Notes: generated by a model not told the origin, from the letters alone. A stretch of 64,000 nucleotides of DNA from Roseateles sp. (GCF_019237615.1 NZ_JAFAGT010000023.1:1-64000); one strand, 5' to 3'. Shown: positions 1 to 9,000, counted from the first letter of the stretch. A program made the numbers and translations.

Positions 1-111
1 CGCGAGCAAGGCATCTCGTCCCTCAACAGCGATGCCGAGCATCAGGTGTGGTTGAGCTCGCTCGGCATCGTGGAATGCATTGCCTACACGGCGTCACGTA
101 TCAAACGCTGA
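1..111 (+). CDS. 3' end of an unknown gene (partial)
   Basis: The window opens inside an open frame that reads 36 residues, starting REQGISSLNSDAEH and ending ASRIKR, before a TGA at 109-111. The piece is hydrophilic at first and then has a short hydrophobic stretch (LGIVECIAYTA). I do not recognise the family. It runs in the opposite direction to the HicA-like pair that follows and lies next to decayed sequence, so it may itself belong to a mobile or degraded region. Only the C-terminus is visible, so no function can be given. Confidence 0.4.
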   Translation, partial: REQGISSLNSDAEHQVWLSSLGIVECIAYTASRIKR

Positions 112-234
112 GCAGGCCGGCAAGGACGCCCACGACTTACCGCTTACGTCCGAGAGTTCGTAAACGCCTAGCGTCCTCAGCCCCTGCGCCGCACCTATGG
201 AGAAGGCAACGACTTACCGCGCGCTCCTCCCTAT

Positions 235-480
235 TCAGAGGCTGGAACTAGCAGCGCCATTGAGCCAGCCTGCGAGACGCTTGCTCGTGGCCTGGGAGCG
301 ACCAAGCTATGAACCGCCGAACAGTGCGTCCGCATACGCGGCGTTCAGTGTCCTTGACCAGTTCATGGGGACCAGTTCAATCCATCCCAACGCCTCGCCC
401 TTCGTCTTGGCTGCATACGGCAGGCGCAGTACCGCGGGAATGCCAAGCGCGTCCCACAACTTCTGCAGGCGCTCCCTAGG
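235..480 (-). pseudogene. Remnant of an unknown coding sequence with internal amber stop
   Basis: On the minus strand, downstream of the HTH gene, one frame reads about 56 protein-like residues (ERLQKLWDALGIPAVLRLPY near its start, GWIELVPMNW in the middle) to a TAG at 307-309, then goes on in the same frame (SKRLAGWLNG) to a TGA at 235-237. There is no convincing start codon and an in-frame TGA (481-483) precedes it. It looks like a gene fragment, not a working gene. The family is not recognised. The rest of the 111-475 gap, which includes two copies of an ACGACTTACCG motif (near 129 and 208), shows nothing else that can be named. Confidence 0.3.
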
Positions 481-1030
481 TCACCCGTTTCGACACTGCG
501 TACGCGACAAGCGTCTTCAGTTCCCTTCGAACCTTTGGAACGAGGCGACGCATTTGAACTTCCTTTGCAATGTTCACCTGCATGGCTGTCCGCGCAACCT
601 CGAGCATGGTCGCTTCCACTTTGTAGGTGCCGCGCGCCTGTAGCCATGACATGACTTCGGCCAAATGCCAGACCGTGACGCTTCCCTCATGCACGGGGGC
701 CGGGAAGGACATCGCATGGCTCACCATGAGCTTGCGCATGTTCTGACGGGTGACACCAACCACTTCGGCGACGTCGGTCAGTCCCACGAAGTCCGGCGCA
801 GCTTCAATGAGCTTGGCGGTCGGAATGGCTTTCTTGACGTCCGCCATTGCACTCAGAAGTGCCGCTTCGGCGCTCTCTGCTTCCCGGACGAACTCAAGCG
901 CGATTCGGCCAGGTTGACCAATGCCCACCAGCGCGTCATCGCAGCCAGCCGCACCTAGCCGCTCCACGAGTTGCTCGTGGTTGGCGTCTTGCTCTGCGAG
1001 TTGATATTTGAGCGTGAAGGTGTATTCCAC
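476..1030 (-). CDS. HTH DNA-binding protein, probable HicB-like partner
   Basis: 184 residues. The first ~75 residues form a small alpha/beta region (starting MEYTFTLKYQLAE) that could be a degenerate HicB-like fold. A helix-turn-helix follows at about residues 103-122 (LTDVAEVVGVTRQNMRKLM), with a basic C-terminal tail. It starts 3 bases after the stop of the 92-residue HicA-like gene, so the two are surely co-transcribed, with the small protein first, as in hicAB toxin-antitoxin operons. A perfect palindrome sits in the promoter ahead of the pair, which fits autoregulation by this protein. The HTH is clear from sequence. The antitoxin role is an inference from order, size and fold. Confidence 0.6.
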   Translation of the reverse strand: MEYTFTLKYQLAEQDANHEQLVERLGAAGCDDALVGIGQPGRIALEFVREAESAEAALLSAMADVKKAIPTAKLIEAAPDFVGLTDVAEVVGVTRQNMRKLMVSHAMSFPAPVHEGSVTVWHLAEVMSWLQARGTYKVEATMLEVARTAMQVNIAKEVQMRRLVPKVRRELKTLVAYAVSKRVT

Positions 1031-1033
1031 CGG

Positions 1034-1312
1034 TCAGTCCTTTGCCGCCTCATCGGAGTCGGCTTGCTGTTTCTGATGCGTGGTGCAGTTGTCGACTACG
1101 CGCTTGAGCTGGCGAGCATGGTTCCCGAGGTTCTTCGGGGTGCTCCAAACGCTCGTGATGCAGAACTCACCGCAGCGGCACTCCTGGTCGTTGTAGGGGC
1201 AATAAATCCGGCCCCAAGCATGCGAACCGCCGACCTCCACACGCCAGTCGTTGTCTTCGGCGCGCTGAAGCGCTTCCTCTACTTCCTTCTTCGGGTGGGT
1301 TGCGCGAGCCAT
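1034..1312 (-). CDS. Small HicA-like protein with cysteine cluster, probable toxin
   Basis: 92 residues. It contains a GGSHAWGR segment (about residues 27-34) that resembles the catalytic GSHH region of HicA mRNA interferases, then a cysteine-rich stretch (CPYNDQECRCGEFC) that could bind a metal, and a conserved STPKNLGNHARQL segment. HicA toxins are of similar size and precede their HicB partner, as here. The start at 1312 is preceded by GGAAA and by a TTGACA-17-TAAGCT promoter. RNase activity is inferred: the canonical HicA histidine environment is only partly matched, and the Cys cluster is not usual for HicA. Confidence 0.55.
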   Translation of the reverse strand: MARATHPKKEVEEALQRAEDNDWRVEVGGSHAWGRIYCPYNDQECRCGEFCITSVWSTPKNLGNHARQLKRVVDNCTTHQKQQADSDEAAKD

Positions 1313-1322
1313 TCATATTTCC

Positions 1323-1359
1323 AGCTTACGAGCCCAGGAATGAGTTGTCAAGTGACAAC
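1323..1359 (-). promoter_or_regulatory. Promoter and palindromic operator of the HicA-like/HTH pair
   Basis: Reading the minus strand, TTGACA (1351-1346) is followed after 17 bases by TAAGCT (1328-1323), placing a start site just ahead of the ATG at 1312. The -35 box lies inside a perfect inverted repeat, GTTGTCA-2-TGACAAC (1344-1359). A repressor bound there would block RNA polymerase, which fits an autoregulated toxin-antitoxin-like operon. Confidence 0.5.
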
Positions 1360-1389
1360 CCAACAACTCCCGCTGAGTCGTCGAACGGC

Positions 1390-1446
1390 TTCCAACTCGA
1401 GGAGCTGACCGCCTCGATCCGCCTGGCGGTCAAGCTGCCCACGTGA
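1390..1446 (+). pseudogene. tssC (T6SS sheath) 3'-end remnant
   Basis: The frame ending at TGA 1444-1446 reads FQLEELTASIRLAVKLPT. This closely resembles the conserved C-terminus of the type VI secretion sheath protein TssC/VipB (pattern YQLEGLTVSLRLVSKLP). Upstream of 1390 the frame stays open but no longer looks like TssC. A truncated hcp begins 47 bases downstream, which is the canonical tssC-hcp order. Only this 18-residue stub survives. Confidence 0.5.
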
Positions 1447-1493
1447 TGCCCGCCCGCCCCACTATCACTCGGACTCTGTCTTGAAGGAACCCC

Positions 1494-1850
1494 ATGGACC
1501 TGATCCTCTTTCAGCCGGGCGACTCGGGCGTCTTTGCAGGACCGAACAGCTTCTCCCAAGGCGGCAGCCTGATCGACGGCAAGAAGTGGATGGGCGACTC
1601 CATCAAGCTGGGCCCGTGCATCGAGCTCGTCTCGGTGCACAACGGCATGAAGCAGCAGGTCACCACCGATGTAAGCACCTCCGCGCGCACCTCGGGCCGG
1701 CCCGTCATCACTGAGCTCACCTACGTCAAATACGTCGACAAGACCTCGGTGAAGATGTACGAGTACTGCTTGCGTGCCCAGCCCCTGGGCGTGAGCGACA
1801 AGAACCCGCCCTTCCTCTGCATCCTGCGCAACTCGGGCGACAATACCTCC
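1494..1850 (+). pseudogene. hcp: Truncated hcp (T6SS inner tube protein)
   Basis: From the ATG at 1494 (preceded by GAAGGAA) about 118 residues match the Hcp tube protein of type VI secretion in Burkholderiales: MDLILFQPGD at the start, then GKKWMGDSI, TTDVSTSARTSGRP, KYVDKTSVKMYEYCL and ILRNSGDN. A complete Hcp has about 160-170 residues. Near base 1850 the match stops and the frame continues into unrelated codons until a stop at 2001-2003. The missing C-terminal strands complete the Hcp beta-barrel, so the product should not assemble. It is a relic, together with the tssC stub just upstream. Confidence 0.7.
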
Positions 1851-1887
1851 TTAAGTCGCATCTCGATGTCGAAGATGTCTGGCTCTC

Positions 1888-2043
1888 ATGCCGAGCATGG
1901 TGATTGCGGTGCAGCGGGCGCTCGGAAGCGCCGGACTCGGTGCGCATTTCCGGGTAGTGGGCACGCATGCGTTGTGCACAACGCCCCCAATGCGCACTCT
2001 TGAGGTGTGCGTTGCAATCAGGGCGTGTAAGGCTTCATCCTGA
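1888..2043 (+). pseudogene. Possible fragment of a GSU2403-type nucleotidyltransferase-fold gene
   Basis: A frame read from ATG 1888 gives MVIAVQRALGSAGLGAHF followed by RVVGTHAL, after which the sequence turns into noise before a stop at 2041-2043. The VVGTHAL segment recalls the N-terminal part of proteins annotated as GSU2403-family nucleotidyltransferase-fold proteins, where it is normally followed by YAYE. The match is short and made from memory, so it is tentative. The stretch 1850-2196 holds no intact gene and seems to be a patchwork of fragments. Confidence 0.25.
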
Positions 2044-2196
2044 TGGGGTGAAGCCGCTGGTCCAAGATTCGCCCACGACAATGAAGTTGAACGATTTGCT
2101 GGACTGGGCCGATAGGGCGTACAAGTCCGGCCGCGGAAAGAACAACGGGCACGCGGCGGTGAGGATGTGCCACGGGATTCGAGGGAGGCCCTACAC

Positions 2197-2883
2197 ATGC
2201 TTACCAAATGGAGCTTCATTGTTCTCGCAGCAGCAGCGCCCATTGCTCATGCGGATTCGACTTGCGCGTGGTCGACTTACGAGTCCAGGCTCATTGCGGC
2301 GAGCGACGCCGACCAGGATTCAAGGAAGGAGCTGGGTCGGCTGTTTACAGAATTCATGACTCGCCGGCGTAGCGACGGCATCGCCACCGAACCAGGGCGC
2401 CCCGCTGCGACAGAGGATGAGCGAAAGCAGTGGGTCGACGCAAGCAGGAGAATTGCAGCAGCGGCGACAAGCGGGCAACAACTGGTCGTACCGCTGCTGG
2501 AGCAATGCGGCTGGCCCGACCGAAATGAGCTTTCGTCCAAAGCCGTCGATGCAGCTTGGTTGATCGTGCAGCACGCGTCGCTCGATATTCAACTGAAGAT
2601 TGCGCCCATCGCAGATAAGGCCGTCAGTGCGGGCAAGTTGCCGCCCCAGCAATTTGCCCTGCTCGTCGATCGCATTCGGATGCGCCAAGGGCAGCCTCAG
2701 CGATATGGGAGTCAACTCTTCACAACCGTGGACGGCAATATCGAGAAAGCCATCTTGTACAAGGTCGAGGACGAGGAAAATCTGGACACGCGACGTGCAT
2801 CCGTTGGGCTTCCCCCCATATGTGACTACATACGCGGCTTTACGGAATACAAGGCCGGCGATGTGTACGCCCGTTGCAAATGA
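2197..2883 (+). CDS. Secreted DUF6624-family protein
   Basis: 228 residues from the ATG at 2197, chosen because GGGAGG lies 8 bases upstream and because it gives a clean signal peptide (MLTKWSFIVLAAAAPIAHA). An in-frame ATG at 2167 lies further upstream without those features. The mature part carries the pattern of DUF6624 proteins: CGWPDR, AWLIVQHASLDIQ, LPPQQFALLVDRI, RYGSQLF, then NLDTRRASVGLPP near the C-terminus. The function of this family is unknown; members are periplasmic or secreted and widespread in Proteobacteria and Bacteroidetes. It stands alone between decayed T6SS fragments and the protease gene. Confidence 0.65.
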   Translation: MLTKWSFIVLAAAAPIAHADSTCAWSTYESRLIAASDADQDSRKELGRLFTEFMTRRRSDGIATEPGRPAATEDERKQWVDASRRIAAAATSGQQLVVPLLEQCGWPDRNELSSKAVDAAWLIVQHASLDIQLKIAPIADKAVSAGKLPPQQFALLVDRIRMRQGQPQRYGSQLFTTVDGNIEKAILYKVEDEENLDTRRASVGLPPICDYIRGFTEYKAGDVYARCK

Positions 2884-2981
2884 TGCCGGCGATATCGGAG
2901 TCGCCCCGGAGAAGCCCCTGCCGCTCAATCCGTTGATAACCATCAAGAGGCCACACTCGACAAGACGCTAGGGTGACGGCC

Positions 2982-3971
2982 ATGTCTCGCCCCCCTGCCC
3001 CCGCCCTGCTCCTCGCCTGCGCGCTGCTCGCCCTGGCACCTTGGGTGGAAGCCGCCCCGGCGGCTCGTGCGCCAGCCAAGACCCAGCCCGCCAGCTTCGC
3101 CGAGGCCTACCAGCGCGGCGCGGCCTGGAGCGTGGGGGTCTACATGTTCGTAGCCGGCGAGGAGGACCCACGCGTCGGCGCGGGCTTCTTCGTCGACGAC
3201 AGGGGCGGCATCGCGACCGCAGCCCATCTGCTTGGCGATACGCCGCAGATCCTTGTGGCCCTGCCCGACAAGCGGCTGATCGCCGCCCGGGTGGAGGGCG
3301 TGGACGCGTCGACGGACATCGCGTTGCTGCGCGTCGACACCCCACCACCCATGCGCCCCGTCTTCACGCGCCCCGGCAGCCTGCGCGTGGGCGACTGGGT
3401 GATGGCCATCGGCGAACCCTTCGGCCTCGAGCATTCGGTGTCGGCCGGCATCGTCAGCGGCAAGGACCGCCATTTCGGCGACGACGGCGAGCTGATGTTC
3501 ATCCAGAGCGACGTGGCCCTGAACCCGGGCAACTCCGGCGGCCCGCTGCTGGATGCCGGCGGTGCCATCGCGGGCATGAATGCCCGCACCATCGTCGGCC
3601 CCGCGGGCACGCCCGGTGCCAGCCTGGCCATTCCCATCGACATCGTCCTGCAGATCGTCGGCGAACTGCGCCAGGACGGCCGCGCCCCCGCCCGCCCGCG
3701 CCTGGGCGCCCAGTTCGACAACGTGCCGCCGCTGACGGCCTGGGCTGCCGGGCGCCGCGAGACCACCGGCGCCGTCATCCTGTCAGTAACACGCGGCAGC
3801 TTGGCGGAGCGGCTGCAGCTGCGCGCCGGCGACATCGTCACCGCGATGAACGACCGCGCCATCGGCGGCAGCGCCGACCTAGTCAATGCGCTGCTGGCCT
3901 GGCGCGCGGTGGCGGACACGCGCTTTGTTGTGCTGCGCGCCGGCAAGGAGCTGGTGCTGGCACTGGACTGA
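2982..3971 (+). CDS. HtrA/DegP-like periplasmic serine protease, single PDZ
   Basis: 329 residues from the ATG at 2982 (AGGG 8 bases upstream); a GTG at 2973 would add three residues. A signal peptide with hydrophobic core (LLLACALLALAPWVEA) is followed by a trypsin-like S1C domain. The catalytic triad is visible: His82 in ATAAHLL, Asp112 in STDIALL, Ser185 in NPGNSGGP. One PDZ domain follows (about residues 230-325, with AGDIVTAMNDRAI), so it resembles single-PDZ DegS-type members, but the N-terminus looks like a cleaved signal, not an anchor. It would act in envelope protein quality control. Confidence 0.8.
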   Translation: MSRPPAPALLLACALLALAPWVEAAPAARAPAKTQPASFAEAYQRGAAWSVGVYMFVAGEEDPRVGAGFFVDDRGGIATAAHLLGDTPQILVALPDKRLIAARVEGVDASTDIALLRVDTPPPMRPVFTRPGSLRVGDWVMAIGEPFGLEHSVSAGIVSGKDRHFGDDGELMFIQSDVALNPGNSGGPLLDAGGAIAGMNARTIVGPAGTPGASLAIPIDIVLQIVGELRQDGRAPARPRLGAQFDNVPPLTAWAAGRRETTGAVILSVTRGSLAERLQLRAGDIVTAMNDRAIGGSADLVNALLAWRAVADTRFVVLRAGKELVLALD

Positions 3972-4093
3972 CGCCCAGCGGGCGCTTTCAAGCAGCAAGC
4001 GCCGCCGGACGCACGCCCCAGCCACTACGATGCCGCCCCTGGACAGAATTGAGGGGCAGGGATGCTGCGGATGGATTTCGCTGAGGTGCGCGC

Positions 4094-4966
4094 GTGGGCG
4101 TGAAGCTGCTCGTGGGCCTGGTCTGGCTGCTGAGCTGGCTGCCGTTCCGCGCCATCTCGGCGCTGGGCTGGGCGGTCGGCAGCGTGATCGCGGTCCTGCC
4201 GACCTCGCGCCGCCACATCGGCGAGGTCAACCTGCGCCTGTGCCTGCCGGAACTCAGCGACGGCGAGCGCCGCCGCCTGCTGCGCCGGCATTTCGTCGCC
4301 ATGGTGCAGATGCTGCTGGAATACGGCTACGGCTGGTTTGCCTCGCGCGAGCGGCTCAAGCGCCTGGTACGTATCCAGGGACTGGAGCACCTGCGCGCGC
4401 TGGAGGGGCGCAACGTCATCCTGATGATGCCGCACTTTACCGGGCTGGACCTGGCCGGCCTGCGCGTGTCGCTGGAAACGCCGCTGGTCAGCATCTACTC
4501 GGTGCAGAAAGACCCCTGGCTGGACGCCTTCTTCCGCGCCCGGCGGCTGCGCTTCGGCACCGGCATCATCTTCTCGCGCCAGCAGGGCACGCGACCCACG
4601 CTGCGGGCGCTGAAGGACGGCTACCGCCTCTACTATCTGCCCGACCAGGACTTCGGCCACCGCGACTCGGTCTTCGTGCCCTTCTTCGGCGTCAGCACGG
4701 CGACGATTGGCGGGCTGTCGCGCATGGCGGCCGTCACCCAGGCCGCGGTGCTGCCCTGCTACCCGCGGCGCGAGGCGGACGGCTACACGCTGGTCATCGA
4801 GCCGGCGCTGGACAATTTCCCCACCGACGACATCGTGGCCGACGCCACCCGCATGAACGCCGTCATCGAAGCCCAGGCGCGTCGACAATTGCACCAGTAC
4901 TTCTGGTTGCACAAGCGCTTCAAGTCGCGCCCGCCGGGCGAGGCTGACTTCTACGCCCGGCCCTGA
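4094..4966 (+). CDS. LpxL/HtrB-type lipid A acyltransferase
   Basis: 290 residues from a GTG start. The N-terminus has a membrane segment (LLVGLVWLLSWLPF). The catalytic HX4D motif of the lysophospholipid/lipid A acyltransferase superfamily is present as H114-FTGL-D119, followed by YYLPDQDFG, the typical region of LpxL. Members add a secondary acyl chain from acyl-ACP to a lipid A precursor at the inner membrane. The gene is followed 4 bases later by an LpxO-type hydroxylase, so both are probably made from one message and modify lipid A. Whether it is the main lauroyltransferase or an accessory copy cannot be decided here. Confidence 0.8.
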   Translation: MGVKLLVGLVWLLSWLPFRAISALGWAVGSVIAVLPTSRRHIGEVNLRLCLPELSDGERRRLLRRHFVAMVQMLLEYGYGWFASRERLKRLVRIQGLEHLRALEGRNVILMMPHFTGLDLAGLRVSLETPLVSIYSVQKDPWLDAFFRARRLRFGTGIIFSRQQGTRPTLRALKDGYRLYYLPDQDFGHRDSVFVPFFGVSTATIGGLSRMAAVTQAAVLPCYPRREADGYTLVIEPALDNFPTDDIVADATRMNAVIEAQARRQLHQYFWLHKRFKSRPPGEADFYARP

Positions 4967-4970
4967 ATCC

Positions 4971-5891
4971 ATGAACCACGACATCCCCTACATCAAGCTC
5001 GCCATCGTGGCGGTCTTCGTGGCAAGCACGGTCTACGTGCACTTCCGCGGCCGCGTGCGGCTGCGCTTCTTCCGCCAGTTGATGGACCACTCCACCTTCA
5101 TGGCGCCCATCAACTGCCTGATGTACCTGTTCTCCAAGCTGCCGGCCAAGCCCTATCTGCCGGTGGCTGGTTTTCCCGAGCTGAAGCTGCTGCAGGAGCA
5201 CTGGCAGGACATCCGCGCCGAGGCCTTTCAACTGGCCGAGGCGGGCGAGATCAAGAAGAGCGACAAGTACAACGACGCCGGCTTCAACAGCTTCTTCAAG
5301 ACCGGCTGGACGCGCTTTCACCTGAAGTGGTACGGCGACGCCCACCCATCGGCGCGCGAGCTCTGCCCCGTGACGACGGCGCTGCTGCAGCGCATCCCGA
5401 CGGTGAAGGCGGCCATGTTCGCGGCCCTGCCGCCGGGTGGCCGCCTCGTCACGCACCGCGATCCCTTCGCGGGCTCGGTGCGCTACCACCTGGGCCTGGT
5501 CACGCCCAACGACGACCGCTGCTACATCTCGGTCGACGGCGAGCGCTACTCCTGGCGCGACGGCCAGGGCGTCATCTTCGACGAGACCTATCTGCACTAC
5601 GCCGAGAACCAGTCGGACCAGATGCGCATCATCCTGTTCTGCGACGTCGAGCGGCCGCTGAACAACCCGGTGGCCCGCTGGTTCAACCATTTCATCAGCC
5701 ACACGCTGATCCGCGCGGCCGCCGCGCCCAACTCCGACACCGACAAGACGGGCGGCATCAACAAGGCCTTTGCCTACGTGCAGCAGGTGCGCCTGTTCGG
5801 CAAGCGCATCAAGGCCAGGAGTCGCTTCGCCTACTACGGCCTGCAGTGGCTGATCTTCGGCGGCCTGCTGCTCTGGTGGCTGCTGGGCTGA
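4971..5891 (+). CDS. lpxO: LpxO-type lipid A 2-hydroxylase (aspartyl/asparaginyl beta-hydroxylase family)
   Basis: 306 residues. An N-terminal membrane anchor (IKLAIVAVFVASTVYV) and a C-terminal hydrophobic helix (WLIFGGLLLWWLLG) flank an Fe(II)/2-oxoglutarate dioxygenase domain. The metal ligands appear as H162-x-D164 in THRDPF and H209 in LHYAEN, and R171 in RYHLGL fits 2-oxoglutarate binding. This is the pattern of LpxO, which hydroxylates the 2-position of a secondary acyl chain of lipid A. It follows the acyltransferase gene with a 4-base gap, supporting a joint role in lipid A tailoring. Confidence 0.8.
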   Translation: MNHDIPYIKLAIVAVFVASTVYVHFRGRVRLRFFRQLMDHSTFMAPINCLMYLFSKLPAKPYLPVAGFPELKLLQEHWQDIRAEAFQLAEAGEIKKSDKYNDAGFNSFFKTGWTRFHLKWYGDAHPSARELCPVTTALLQRIPTVKAAMFAALPPGGRLVTHRDPFAGSVRYHLGLVTPNDDRCYISVDGERYSWRDGQGVIFDETYLHYAENQSDQMRIILFCDVERPLNNPVARWFNHFISHTLIRAAAAPNSDTDKTGGINKAFAYVQQVRLFGKRIKARSRFAYYGLQWLIFGGLLLWWLLG

Positions 5892-5911
5892 GCGCCCTCG
5901 CCTCCAATCCA

Positions 5912-5929
5912 TGCCACGCCCCCGTGGCA
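5912..5929. repeat. Intergenic hairpin after lpxO
   Basis: TGCCACG and CGTGGCA form a perfect 7-bp stem around a CCCC loop, 20 bases after the lpxO stop. No T-run follows, so it is at most a weak or Rho-assisted terminator or an mRNA-stabilising structure. Confidence 0.35.
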
Positions 5930-6002
5930 ACCCTGAATGACGAACGGGACGCCCCGCCACGGGCGCTAACCTGGGCCGCTTGACCTCGACACCCCCCTCT
6001 CC

Positions 6003-9000
6003 ATGCACCGACTGAAAGCCCTCCCCGCCCTCCTCCTGGCCGCCACGCTGTCGGCTCAAGCCCAGGAGGCCCCCAGCAAGGCGCCGGCCTGGAACGTCAA
6101 CGCCCCGCCGGGCGTCCCCAAGACGGCCAACATCGACGTCAGGACAGGCACCTGGATGAGCGTGGACGTCAGCCCGGACGGCAAGACCCTGGTCTTCGAC
6201 CTGCTGGGCGACCTCTACACGCTGCCCATCGGGGGCGGCGAGGCCAAGGCACTGACCCATTCCATCGCCTGGGAGCAGCAGGCCCGCTTCTCGCCGGATG
6301 GCAAGCAGATCGCCTTCCTCAGCGATGCCGGCGGCGGCGACAACCTGTGGGTCATGAATGTGGACGGCAGCAACGCCCGCGCCGTCACCAAGGAAGACTT
6401 CCGGCTGCTGAACAACCCGGTCTGGCACCCGAACGGGCGCTACCTGCTGGCGCGCAAGCACTACACCGGCACCCGCAGCGCGGGCTCGGGCGAGATCTGG
6501 CTGTACGCGGTGGATGCCGACGCGGCCAAGAACAAGGGCGTGCAGCTCAACGAGAAGCCCAACTGGCAGAAGGACCTGGGCGAGCCCGCGGTGTCGCCCG
6601 ACGGCAAGTACCTGTACTACAGCCAGGACACGACGCCCGGCCGCGTGTTCGAGTACAACAAGGACGGCAACGGCGAGATCTACAAGATCTTCCGCCAGGA
6701 TCTGACGGACGGCTCCGTCGAGCCCTTCGTGCAAGGCCCCGGCGGCGCAGTGCGGCCCACGCCCTCGCCCGACGGCAAGTACCTCGCCTTCGTGCGCCGC
6801 GTGCGCAACCAGAGCACGCTGTTCCTGAAGGACCTGAGCACCGGCGTCGAGCGTCCGGCCTGGAGCGGCCTGTCTCGCGACCTGCAGGAGATCTGGGCCA
6901 TGTGGGGCGTCTACCCCAGCTTCGCGTGGATGCCCGGCTCCAAGGAGATCGTCGTCTGGGCGGAAGGCAAGATCTGGCGCGTTGATCCCTTCAAGGGCGC
7001 GGCCGTCGAGATCCCCTTCCATGTGAAGGACACACGCGAGCTGCGCGAGCCCATCCGCCAGGCCCAGGTCGTCGCGCCGGACAAGTTTGCCGTGCACCAA
7101 CTGCGCGGCGCCCAGGTGTCGCCGGACGGCCAGCGCGTCGTCTACTCGGCGTTGGGCTCGCTGTACATCAAGGCCCTGCCCAACGGCACGCCGACCCGCC
7201 TGACCAAGCAGAACGAGGCCTTCGAGTTCGCGCCCAGCTGGTCGCGCGACGGCAAGAGCCTGGTCTACGCCACCTGGCGCGATGACACCCAGGGCAGCAT
7301 CCGCCGACTGGACATCGCCTCCGGCAAGGAGACCGTCCTCGTCAAGGAGCCGGGCAAGTACCTGGAACCGCGGCTGTCGCCGGACGGCAGGCAGCTGGTC
7401 TACCGCAAGGTCAAGGGCGGCGGCCTGACCAGCCCCTGGCACAGCCTGGACACCGGCCTCTACCTCGCCGCGGCCGATGGCTCCGGCAAGGCCGAGCGCA
7501 TCAGCAAGGATGGCAGCGCGCCGCAGTTCGGCGCCTCAAGCGACGAGGTCTTCTACACCCGGACCAGCAGCATCAGCGAGGTCGAGCAGCGTTTCGCGCT
7601 GATGCGCCTGAACCTGCGCGACCGCAGCGAGACCGAGGTCGCGCGCAGCGACGCGGCCGCCGAATACAGCGTCTCGCCCGACGGCCAGTGGCTGGGCTTC
7701 GTCGAGCGCTTCCACGCCTATGTGACGCCGCTGCCCAGCGTGCAGGGCCAGGCCGGCAAGACCCTCACCGTGGGTGCCAAGATGGATGCACTGCCGGTGC
7801 GCCAGCTTGACGTCAACGCCGGCTCGGCGCTGCACTGGAGCGGCGACGGCAAGCAGTTGCATTTCACGCTCGGCGACGAACTGTTCACGGCCAGCGCCGA
7901 AGGCAAGGACAAGGCGACGTCGCGCAAGATCGGCTTCGAGCAGGCCAGCGACAAGCCCAGCGGCAAGGTCGCGCTGACGGGCGCACGCATCGTCACGATG
8001 AAGGGCGATGAGGTCATCGAGGGCGGCACGATCGTCGTCGACGGCAACCGCATCGTCGCCGTCGGCAAGGACATCGCCGTGCCCGCCGACGCCAAGCGCA
8101 TCGACGCCAGCGGCAAGACCATCGTGCCAGGCTTCATCGACGCCCACTGGCATGGCGCGATGAACGACGCCGGCCTGATCCCGCAGCAGAGCTGGATCAA
8201 TCTCGCCTCGCTGGCCTTCGGCGTGACGACGCTGCACGACCCGTCCAACAACAACGCCGCCATCTTCACGCAGAGCGAGATGCAGCGCGCTGGCGTCGTG
8301 GTGGGCCCGCGCATCTACTCGACCGGCACCATCCTCTACGGCGCGCGCACGCCGTTCTACTCCAACGTCAACAGCCTGGACGACGCGCTGACCCACCTGA
8401 ACCGCCAGAAGGCCGAGGGCGCCATCAGCGTGAAGAGCTACCAGCAGCCGCGCCGCGACCAGCGCCAGCAGGTGCTGGAGGCGGCGCGCCAGACGCAGAT
8501 GATGGTGGTGCCCGAGGGCGGCTCGCTGTTCCAGAACAACATGAGCATGGTGGTCGACGGCCACACGACGGTGGAGCATTCGCTGCCGCTGGCGGACGTG
8601 TGGGACGACGTCAAGCAGTTGTGGGGCCAGACGGCGGTGGGCTACACGCCGACACTGAACGTGGGCTACGGCGGCCTGGACGGCGAGCATTACTGGTACG
8701 CCCGCACCGAGGTCTGGAAGCACCCGCTGCTGAGCCGCTACGTGCCGCGCACCGTCCTGGAGCCGCGCTCCGTACGCCGCGAGACGGCGCCCGAGGAGGA
8801 CTTCAACATCCTGAAGGTGGCCCGCACGGCCACCGCGCTGTCGCGCGCCGGTGTCAACACCTCCATCGGTGCCCATGGCCAGCGCGAGGGCCTGGGCGCG
8901 CATTGGGAGATGTGGATGTTCGTGCTGGGCGGCATGACGCCGCACGAGGCGCTGCGCACCGCGACCATCAACCCGGCGCGCAACTTCGGCTTCGACAAGG

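Noticed and set aside
2042-2196. Frame with LLDWADRAYKSGRGKNNG that recalls the end of a GGDEF domain
   Set aside because: The likeness is to a short, common motif (ADxALYxAKxxGxN) and lacks the Tyr/Lys spacing; no other part of a diguanylate cyclase is present. Left as unexplained sequence before the DUF6624 gene.
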